Assembly: GCA_903936705.1 (NCBI GenBank)
Contig: CAIZWN010000044.1
Coordinates: forward strand, 149,906-213,905
Length of the DNA stretch: 64,000 nucleotides
Reading direction: 5' to 3'
DNA from: an uncultured Myxococcales bacterium
Lineage (GTDB): Bacteria; Myxococcota_A; UBA9042; DTJE01
Below are positions 36,304 to 45,500 of this stretch, one piece after another; position 1 is the first letter of the stretch; each line of letters opens with the position of its first letter. The notes beneath the pieces are model-generated. The model did no database searches. It saw nothing but the letters and a program-made list of their open reading frames with translations, and was not told the origin of the DNA. A program made the translations under genes and the position numbers.

Positions 36304-36332
36304 TGAATAGACCGGCTTGGCTCTCAAGTCAA
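36304..36332 (-). promoter_or_regulatory. candidate promoter of the lipoprotein-fadL-nucleotidase operon
   Basis: On the minus strand TTGACT (36327-36332), a 17-nt spacer and TATTCA (36304-36309), giving a leader of about 22 nt. Confidence 0.45.
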
Positions 36333-36419
36333 CCGGTTGGGAACCACTGGTTCCCTGCTGTGCTGGCACCGACAGAGGCAAGTTTGCAGCAACCCGCCTG
36401 ATCTGATACATTGCTGCCC

Positions 36420-37907
36420 GTGCCGGATAACGACAACATTTCCGCCGAGCCTCTTCCGACGACGTTCGAGTCACTGGGCCTAAGCCCCGCCGTCATGGAA
36501 TCGGTTCGCACAGCCGGATACCTGGCGCCGATGCCGGTGCAGGTCTCGTGCTTTGCCCCGATTCGCGATGGGCGCCATCTGGTCGTCCAGTCACGCACTG
36601 GCAGCGGCAAGACGGCTGCCTTTGCCTTGCCGCTTCTGCATCGAATTCGATACGACGATCTTCGCCCGCAGGTACTGGTGCTGGCCCCGACTCGGGAACT
36701 GGCACTGCAGGTGCACCAGGAAATAGAGCGCCTTGGAAAGGGTACCGGCCTGGAGTCTGTCTGCATCTACGGCGGTACCCGTTTCGGGGAACAACTGGAC
36801 AAGCTGCACGCGGGCGTCCACATCGTGGTCGGCACGCCTGGCCGCGTGCTTGATCACCATCGCAGACGCACCTTCAGGACGGACGCAGTTCAGACCTTGG
36901 TTCTGGACGAGGCCGACGAGATGCTGTCCGCGGGTTTCTACGAGGATATCCGCAAGGTCCTGGACGCGCTGTCTGGCCTTTCGCAGGTCCTCCTGTTTTC
37001 GGCAACCCTGCCGCCGAATCTTCAGGGGCTGATTCGCAAGTACATGGCCGATCCAGTTTGCATCAACCTGTCCCAGGACCGGGTCGATGTCGACAGGATC
37101 GAGAACGTCGCCTACACGGTCGATTCCACCGGCACAAAGATGCGGACATTGATGGCCGTCATCGAAGCCGAGGACCCTTCGGCAGCCATTATTTTCTGCA
37201 ACATGCGCAGCACGACCGAGGCAGTAACGGCCTACCTGCGACGACGCGGCTTCGACGCCGCGATGCTGAACAGCGACCTGTGCCAGACCGATCGCGAGAC
37301 CGTCATGGCCCGTATGAAAGCGGGTCATCAACGTCTTCTGGTCGCAACCGACATCGCCGCTCGCGGGATCGACATCTCGTTCCTGCCTTGCGTGATCCAT
37401 TACGACCTGCCTGATGATGTCCAGCAATACATCCACCGCACCGGCCGAACGGGGCGCGTGGATCGTTTCGGACGGGCAATATCCCTTCTGACTTTGAAGG
37501 ACTCGCAGTCCATCCGGCGACTGGAATGGTCCTACGGGATCAAGTTGAAACTGCTGGAGACGCCCTCGCGCGAGGAGACCCTCAAGATGCTGGCTGACCG
37601 ACGAATCCGCGAGATCAAGGAAATGATCGAGGCCGGGCGCGTCATTCCCGAGGAGTTCCAGGTGATGGCCCGCGAGATCCTGGCCGACCCGGACGTGGAA
37701 TCGGTAGTCGCCACACTGGTCGATGCCTTCCTGACCTCGAAACCGCTGGACGAGATGCCAATGCAGGCACCCAGGCTGTCGCACCGACGCGAGTCCGAAC
37801 GGGGTCCGTCCGATGCCCCGAGGGGTGACGGCGGCGGTGCTGGCGGACGTCCTCGCAGCGCCCCAGGACGCAGCGCGGGCGGCGGTTCCAGGGGCCCCCG
37901 AAGATAG
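36420..37907 (+). CDS. DEAD-box ATP-dependent RNA helicase
   Basis: The 495-residue protein has all helicase motifs in order: Q motif ('FESLGLSPAVMESVRTAGY'), I 'SRTGSGKT', Ia 'PTREL', Ib 'TPGR', II 'DEAD', III 'SAT', V 'ARGID' and VI 'HRTGRTGR'. The C-terminal 45 residues are rich in Arg, Gly and Ser, like the RNA-binding tails of DeaD/RhlE proteins. The start is GTG 36420 or TTG 36411; neither has a good ribosome site. It unwinds RNA during ribosome assembly, decay or cold adaptation. The exact subfamily is not resolved. Confidence 0.9.
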   Translation: MPDNDNISAEPLPTTFESLGLSPAVMESVRTAGYLAPMPVQVSCFAPIRDGRHLVVQSRTGSGKTAAFALPLLHRIRYDDLRPQVLVLAPTRELALQVHQEIERLGKGTGLESVCIYGGTRFGEQLDKLHAGVHIVVGTPGRVLDHHRRRTFRTDAVQTLVLDEADEMLSAGFYEDIRKVLDALSGLSQVLLFSATLPPNLQGLIRKYMADPVCINLSQDRVDVDRIENVAYTVDSTGTKMRTLMAVIEAEDPSAAIIFCNMRSTTEAVTAYLRRRGFDAAMLNSDLCQTDRETVMARMKAGHQRLLVATDIAARGIDISFLPCVIHYDLPDDVQQYIHRTGRTGRVDRFGRAISLLTLKDSQSIRRLEWSYGIKLKLLETPSREETLKMLADRRIREIKEMIEAGRVIPEEFQVMAREILADPDVESVVATLVDAFLTSKPLDEMPMQAPRLSHRRESERGPSDAPRGDGGGAGGRPRSAPGRSAGGGSRGPRR

Positions 37908-37925
37908 TTGTTTCCCAACGATCTG

Positions 37926-37944
37926 CGCAATTCGATCTGTTTTT
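37926..37944. repeat. 19-bp dispersed repeat, copy 1
   Basis: An exact 19-nt match to 48215-48233 (core GCAATTCGATCTG followed by a T-run). It lies next to the broken inner end of an IS remnant. Confidence 0.6.
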
Positions 37945-37950
37945 TCCCGA

Positions 37951-38228
37951 CGACGAGGAGATCCTTCCAGCCGTGCCAGAACCTCGACAAGAGGACCCAG
38001 AACGAGCGTTCGGCGTTGGTCAACCTTGGTCTTGGCGCGGTTCTCTTCATGACGGCGAGCTGCTGGCGCAGGGCCAGGTTCTCGACGGCCAGTTCCTCCC
38101 TGGTCTGGAGGCACGAAAGCATCGTGGCGAACAGGGATTGAAGTATCTTTAGCTTGGTCGCGGACGGTATCGTGTCGCGATGGAAAACACCACGATTTCA
38201 GCGCGGACGGAGTTTTGGCCAGCGACAG
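37951..38228 (-). pseudogene. IS terminal end with truncated transposase start (remnant 1)
   Basis: On the minus strand this holds an IS end beginning TGTC at about 38227, then about 70 nt of leader, then a frame reading 'LQSLFAT' and 'TREELAVENLALRQQLAVMKR', the N-terminus of rve-integrase-type (IS3/IS481 group) transposases. Homology stops at 'WKDLLVV' near 37951, so the catalytic domain is gone. The expected start codon reads AAG rather than ATG when compared with remnant 2. Confidence 0.65.
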
Positions 38229-38355
38229 GAGGCTCTCATGGGTCCGCTTAGGGATATTGACCTGGATCTGGACGGTTGTTATCCTTGGAATATCGGGCGC
38301 GAAGGACCCAGTTGGACTCCCGTTGGCCGCTCGCGAATCTCGGAGGAACAGACTG

Positions 38356-38703
38356 ATGACCTGTGACTTGCAGGCGCTTCCGGCAGCCGTGCGCGATGCG
38401 TTTCTGGCTGCGGCCGGAGCGCTTCGCGCGCAGTTTGGCGAGCGCGTGGTTGCAGTGATCCTTTACGGCTCGCAAGCCCGCGGCGACGCGGGACCGGAAT
38501 CGGATGTGGACATCCTCGTCGTACTCGACAGCGTTCTCGACACCGCGGATCGACTGGCAGCCATGGACTGCGTCATTGATATCGGCCTTCAGCGTGACAT
38601 GCTGCTCGAACCGATGGTCATGGGGGCCGAAGATCTCGCGTGGCGTCGAAGGTGCGAGACCTCGCTGGTTCGCGCGATCGACGCAGAGGGGATTGCAGCA
38701 TGA
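38356..38703 (+). CDS. MNT-domain nucleotidyltransferase (antitoxin of an MNT-HEPN pair)
   Basis: This 115-residue minimal nucleotidyltransferase has the motif 'YGSQARGDAGPESDVDILV' (about 36-54), with the GSx(10)DxD metal-binding layout. The ATG at 38356 has GGAGG 9 nt upstream. In MNT-HEPN systems this protein neutralises the HEPN ribonuclease, in known cases by AMPylating it. The stop overlaps the next start (ATGA). Confidence 0.87.
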   Translation: MTCDLQALPAAVRDAFLAAAGALRAQFGERVVAVILYGSQARGDAGPESDVDILVVLDSVLDTADRLAAMDCVIDIGLQRDMLLEPMVMGAEDLAWRRRCETSLVRAIDAEGIAA

Positions 38704-39128
38704 CCGCCGAGGCTCGCACGCTGAACGTAGGGGCCGAGGTGGAGAAGGCTCGGCATGCACTGGCGGCTGCCGATCAACTTCTTGCCATAGGGCTGTGGGA
38801 CGACGCGATGAGTCGCCTCTATTACGCCACCTTTCACCTCGCATCGGCAGCGCTGCTGGTTCACGGCATCGAGGCACAGAGTCATCGCGCCCTGTTGAGT
38901 CTCGTATCGCTACACCTGGTCAAGTCGGGCCACGTACCCGCCGCATGTGCCCGTGAACTCACCGAACTATTCGGCCTGCGCAACCAAGCAGACTACGACC
39001 GCCACTTCGCTACCGACGCGGAGAGCGCTGGCATCTACAGGGCCAAGGCCGCGCACGTGCTTCAGGAACTCGATTCAGTGCTGGTCAAGGGCGGCCACGA
39101 TTCGATGCTGCCCCGTGTATGTGCGTAG
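38700..39128 (+). CDS. HEPN-domain protein (toxin of an MNT-HEPN pair)
   Basis: This 142-residue helical protein carries HEPN/UPF0332 features: 'SRLYYATFHLASAALLVHG' and 'LRNQADYDRHF' near the end, where the Arg and acidic/His residues of the RNase site cluster. It is coupled to the MNT gene through ATGA. HEPN toxins of this type cleave RNA. The pair sits directly downstream of an IS remnant, a common setting for horizontally acquired toxin-antitoxin loci. Confidence 0.85.
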   Translation: MTAEARTLNVGAEVEKARHALAAADQLLAIGLWDDAMSRLYYATFHLASAALLVHGIEAQSHRALLSLVSLHLVKSGHVPAACARELTELFGLRNQADYDRHFATDAESAGIYRAKAAHVLQELDSVLVKGGHDSMLPRVCA

Positions 39129-39594
39129 GAACCTTCATCGGGCAAACGGCCTGTTGTGGGTAAAATCCACGGCGATCTTGTGATGCGACCGCCGTCGTTT
39201 TGTAACTCTCCATTGATTAACATGGCGCGACGCGGCGTAGGACTTCGCCAGCCCTCCCCTGCTGCAACCTGCTGGTCAACCCGACACGATGCAGGAAACC
39301 ATCTAGATCGCGCCAAGGATGCTTTTCAGGGCCTCGAAACCTCCATCGCCCTCAAGAATCTCGATGCACCTCAAACCAGTCCTCTCACGCATCAACCCGG
39401 CAGTAACCCGTCTCAGTCTAAATTCCAACCCCACTGACCACATCGATTTCGGTTCGTGTCCCTCCGAACTTCATTCAAAATATTGCCTTGATACTTTGTC
39501 TAAAATCCTCCTAAATATCCGACAACGTCGGTTTAGCAGGCAAATCGACTTAATTTTCAGAGTGTTTCTTTACGGACGATGCAGGGGTATCAAG
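39129..39594. other. AT-richer intergenic region upstream of the giant cytochrome
   Basis: These 466 nt carry no gene I can support. The cytochrome frame happens to be open through part of it (from 39319), but that stretch lacks a ribosome site and has a non-coding character. The last 170 nt are clearly richer in A and T than the surroundings. Confidence 0.5.
39488..39517 (+). promoter_or_regulatory. candidate promoter of the multiheme cytochrome gene
   Basis: TTGATA (39488-39493), an 18-nt spacer and TAAATA (39512-39517) within the AT-rich stretch, about 70 nt before the start codon. Confidence 0.4.
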
Positions 39595-42500
39595 ATGGGC
39601 ATGACTGCGATGCGATGTATCTTGCTGATCGCGTTGGCTATGACAACCTGCACCCAGGGACGCACATGGGGTGATCCAGACGCTCCGGCAGCCAGCCCAT
39701 GCTCCACCTGCCACGGCAGCGCACAATCGCCGTCTCCACCGACGGACACCAAGGGCCGCAGCCTGCCAACGCTGCCAGGCATCGGCGCGCACCAGGCCCA
39801 TCTGGAAGGCACGGAAATAGCGGCCTCGGTGTCGTGCGATACGTGCCACATCGTGCCGGCCAGCGTGGAAGTTCCGGGGCACCTGGATTCCGCGCTTCCC
39901 GCCGAAGTGACGTTTGCAAACCTGGCGATTTTTGACGGACTTCAGCCCGCCCTGGAAGTGGCTGGCACCGGCGACGCCTCGGTGATCGGCTGCAAATCAA
40001 CGTACTGCCACGGTTCGACTCTTAATGGTGGCAAGAACACGACGCCGGTGTGGAACGCCCTGGATCCAACAGTCTTCCGGGCCTGCGACGCCTGCCACGG
40101 TTTTCCTCCCGTTACCAGCAGGTCGGGTGCAATGCACCCGGACAGCACATCGTGTGCGGATTGCCACGGCGAAGTAATCGGAGCGGACGGGAAGATCAAG
40201 GACAAGAGCAAGCACGTGGATGGGACAGTCCAGGTCAGCGCCATGGGCTGCACGTCATGTCACGGAAGTGGCGTGGATCCAGCCCCCCCAACTGGAACCC
40301 ATGGCGAGACCGAGGAAGGCCAGCCTGCCGTCGGCGCCCATCAGGCTCACCTGATTGCAAGACACGGTCTGGCTAGCAAGGTCGTTTGCTCGGAATGCCA
40401 CAAGGTCCCCTTTTCACCCTCGACTGAAGGCCACATCGACAACACACCTGGCGCAGAGGTCACCTTCGGGACGCTGGGAACCCACGAGACGCAGGGTGTG
40501 GTTTACGATCCGGCCACCCGAACATGCACGAACGTCTATTGCCATGGCGCCACGTTGAACGGCGGCTCGGTGGCATCGCCAGTCTGGGCACCGCCGGACG
40601 ACGCCTCGATTGCCTGCGGAGCCTGCCACGGGAATCCTCCGCCGAACCCGCACCCACAGTCGTCAGCGTGCGGCAGGTGCCACCAGCCGACTTCCAAGGT
40701 TGATGGTGGGCTGGCCGATGCTTCCACACACATCGACGGCGAATTGCAGGTCCTGGAATCGATGGATTGTGCCACGTGCCATGGCAGTGCCGATAATCCG
40801 GCACCGCCCAAGGATACTGCCGGGCTCAGCGACACTGCGCTGCCTACGATCGGCGCACACCAGTCGCACCTGAAGGCGTTGTCTGGACTGTCGTCTGCTG
40901 TTGCCTGCACGACTTGCCACGCTGTCCCAACCAGGGTCGATTCGGCTGGCCACATGGATGGCAAGATCGACGTCGCCATGAAGGGCCTGGCCATTGCCAA
41001 CAATAGCGTTGCTACCTGGTCCACGTCCGATGCCAGATGCACCAACACGTACTGTCACGGCGCAACGCTGACTGGCGGCTCGAATACTCAGCCCGTTTGG
41101 ACAAAGGTTGACGGCACGCAAGCCGAGTGTGGAACCTGCCACAGCCTGCCCCCGGCAGCCCCCCACCCAGCAGCCTCGAACTGCGAGGCATGCCACGCCG
41201 ACACGGCCGGACCTGATCTGACGATCGCGCATCCGGCCAATCACATCAACGGAACCGTCGAGACGTCCGGCAGTTGCACGTCCTGCCATGGCGGCATCGC
41301 CAACGCGGCACCGCCGGTTGACACGCAAGGCCGGTCTGACACGACGTTGACATCAGTCGGTGCGCACCAGACCCATCTGAACCCCACGTCGGGTACTTCC
41401 GCGCCTGTTGCATGCGGCGCATGCCACCCGGTTCCCGCGACAGTCTCGTCAGCACAGCACGACGACGGCCAGGTGCAGGTGGTATTCAGCGGTACTGCCT
41501 CGGCTGACGGGACGACGCCGGCTTGGGACCGCGGCAACGCCAAGTGCTCGGGAACTTACTGCCATGGAAACACGCTTGATGGCGGCACCAATACGTCTCC
41601 GACCTGGACCAAGGTTGGCCAGGACCAGGCCAAGTGCGGCTCGTGCCATGGCCTGCCTCCGGCCCTGCCGCATCCCCAGAGCGACAAGTGCGGCCAGTGC
41701 CACACGGCAACCATGACCCCAGATGGAACGATCTACCACCCAGAACTCCACGTCGATGGAACTGTCCAGGTCGAGATGGGACGTGCCTGCGATTCATGCC
41801 ATGGAGGCCCGGACGGACCTCAGCCTCCGGTTGACGTGTCGGGGCGATCCGATACGACTCTCGTTTCGGTCGGTGCCCACAAGTCCCACGCTCTTGGAAG
41901 CAGACTTTTCGCGGCCGTCGCCTGCAACGAATGCCACAAGGTTCCAACCGCAACCGATTCCCCCGGTCACGTGGACACGCCGCTTCCGGCCGAGCTGTCC
42001 TTCGGGTCGATCGCGAGATCGGACGATGCGCTTCCAGTCTGGAATGAAGCCGCTGCCGACTGCACGAACGTCTACTGCCACGGAGCGACTCTTGAAGGCG
42101 GTACTCACACCACGCCCGTCTGGACAAACGTCGGAGCCGACGAAGTAAAGTGCGGCAATTGCCATGGTCTTCCGCCTGCGCCGCCGCACCCGGTGTCTAC
42201 AAAGTGCGGACAGTGCCACGACACGACCGATCTGTCGGGGGCCATCGTCAAGCCGGAACAGCACGTTGATGGCAAGGTTGAACTGACTGCCCTGGGCTGC
42301 GCCTCGTGCCATGGAAGCGCCGATAACCCAGCCCCGCCGATCGACACCACCGAGGGGACCGAAACCACCCTGAAGGGCGTTGGCGCACATCAGTCGCACC
42401 TGAAGGCCGCGTCGAACCTGTCGTCGCCAGTTACGTGCACCGAATGTCATGTTGTCCCAAAGACCACTGATGATTCCGGACACCTGGACACGGCTCTGCC

Positions 42501-45500
42501 GGCGGAATTGACATTCGGGCTGCTTGCGACGTCGGCTGACGCTCTTCCTTCGTGGGATGGCACAACGGCAACCTGCTCCAACACCTATTGCCACGGTGCC
42601 ACGTTGACCGGAGGATCTCACACCACGCCAATCTGGACGAAGGTTGGGTCGGGCGAGGCGGCTTGCGGGACCTGCCACGGCTTCCCGCCGACAGGCAACC
42701 ACGTGAACTCGACGTTGTGCGGCAACTGCCATACCCAGACGGCTACTGTCGATGGGAAGATTTCGCATCCCGAGAAGCACATCAACGGCGTGGTCGAGGT
42801 GATCACTGATGCTTCCTGCTCGACTTGTCACGGCAACACAAACAACGCGGCTCCGCCGATTGATATTGCGGGCAAATCTGACACAACGAAAAAGTCGGTC
42901 GGTGCGCACCAATCCCACATGATGGCGACCGGAGATCTGTCCAGTCCGGTGGCATGCAGCGAATGCCACAAGGTTCCGACAAACATGGCCGATGCGGGGC
43001 ACATGGATTCGGCACTGCCGGCGGAAGTGACCTTTGGCATACTGGCAACTGCGTCCGACGCCAACCCATCCTGGGACGAAACTGGCGCAACCTGCACGAA
43101 TTCCTATTGCCATGGTGCGACACTGCATGGCGGGACTCACACGACGCCCGTATGGACCCGAGTAGGCTCGGGTGAGGCGGCATGCGGTTCGTGCCACGGC
43201 AATCCGCCGCCGTCACCGCATCCTCAGTCTCCAACTTGTGCTGCATGCCATCCCGATACGGTTGATGCTGACAACAACATCTCCAATCCCGACAAGCACA
43301 TCGATGGCATTGTCCAGGTGTCTTTCATGGATGCTTGCAAAACCTGCCACGGCAACGATGACAACCCAGCTCCTCCGTCGGACACCAGCCGAGGAACTGC
43401 GACGACCCTGCGCGGCGTCGGAGCACACCAGTCCCATCTCAAGGCTTCTTCCGCCTTGTCCAAACCGATGTTGTGCGACGAATGCCACATCGTGCCAGCC
43501 GATGCCAGTTCACCCGGACACATCGACGGCGCCCTCCCGGCCGAAATCACATGGGGTACATTGTCCCAAAGTGACGGGGCAAATCCGAACTGGGACACGA
43601 CCAGCCTGAAGTGCGTGAACAACTACTGCCATGGCGCAACCCTTTCCGGCGGTTCCAATACCGAACCACAGTGGACAAAGGTTGGGGCAGACGAGGCGGC
43701 ATGTGGGACCTGCCACGGTCTTCCACCGGCCGCGCCGCATCCAAACTCGACGAAGTGTTCTGTGTGTCACGATCAAACAGTTTCTGCGGACATGAAGATA
43801 GCGCATCCCGAAAAGCACGTGGATGGCGTGGTTCAGGTCACCCCGGACATCGCCTGTAACGCGTGCCACGGCGGCGGCGATAATCCGGCGCCTCCTGTCG
43901 ATACCGAAAATGGCACCAGCACGTCTTTGCGAGGAGTTGGCGCCCACCAGGCGCACCTTCGCGCCTCACGGGGATTGTCGGTTCCGGTCGCCTGCGAGGA
44001 TTGCCACCTTGTTCCAGCCACCGTCACAGCAGCAGGCCACATTGACACGACAATCCCGGCCGAATTGACCTGGGGATCAAAGGCCCAACTGGACAGGGCT
44101 AGCCCGTCGTGGAACGGTACCGATTTGAGGTGCTCCAATACCTACTGCCACGGATCAACACTGGATGGCGGCGCGGATACGGCCCCAAAGTGGACAACGA
44201 CAGACGGCAGCCAGGTGGCGTGCGCGTCGTGTCATGGAAACCCCCCGCCGCCACCGCATGTACAACAATCGGACTGCGCGGCCTGCCACACGACCGCCAC
44301 CTCGACGGGCACGATAGCCATTCCGTCGCAGCACATCGACGGCCAGGTCCAGGTTGACGGGGTTGGCTTGTGCAGCGGGTGCCACGGCAGCCCCGTGAAT
44401 ATTGCCCCCCCGGCTGACACGTCCGGCAATGCCGCGACGTCCTTGCGTGGTGTCGGCGCGCATCGGGCGCACACCACAGCCTCGCGCCAAGTGGGCAGGA
44501 TTGTCGCGTGTACCGAATGTCACGTGGTCCCGACTGCGATCGATGAGATCGGTCACCGCGACACTGCACTGCCAGCGGAATTGACTTGGGGCCCACTGGC
44601 AACCGCAGATCAGGCCATTCCCGCCTGGAACACTACGACTTTACAGTGCAGCAACAACTACTGCCATGGCGGAACTCTTGGGGGCGGAACCGACACTACT
44701 CCGATCTGGACAACGGTGGACGGAAGCCAGGTGGCATGCGGAACATGCCACGGCAATCCGCCTCCGCTGCCCCACCCACAAACGACCGAATGCGTGGCAT
44801 GCCATGCAACAACCGTCGATGTAAACAACGAGATCAGCGATTCAACAAAGCACATCAACGGCGTCGTTGAAACGTCGGTCACGACGGACTGTACTGCCTG
44901 CCATGGATCTGCACTCAATGAGGCCCCGCCAGTGGACACGGCGGGCAACATGGCAACGACTGCCCGGGGCGTTGGCGCCCACCAGGGGCACGTCGCGGCG
45001 ACTCGTGGCCTGTCGATTGCGATGGACTGTGTCGAATGCCACACCAAGCCCGAGTCTACAATTGCAGTCGGTCATATTGATTCTGCCCTGCCCGCCGAGA
45101 TTATTTTCGGTACGAAGTCGAAGCTGGATACCGCGAACCCGTCCTGGGACGCCGTGAACGTGACGTGCAACGGCACATACTGCCACGGCTCCACGATGAG
45201 TGGCGGCACAGACAAGACCCCTGTGTGGACGCAGACGGACGGCTCGCAGGTTACCTGTGCGTCGTGCCACGGAAACCCGCCGCCACCACCTCACCCGCCC
45301 AAGACCGACTGTGCGACGTGTCACCCGGATGCCGACAACGCCGGCCACATCACCGACCCGTCGGCCCACGTTAACGGCCTGGTTGATGTTCGCCCTGACA
45401 TGGCCTGCAACGCCTGTCACGGCGGCGCGACCAGCGATGCGCCACCGGTTGATACAACCGGCAACGCGGCAACATCGTACCGTGGCGTCGGCGCGCACCA

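Noticed and set aside
39319..39594. 92-codon extension of the cytochrome N-terminus
   Set aside because: It would bury the signal peptide, has no ribosome site and contains promoter-like AT-rich sequence.
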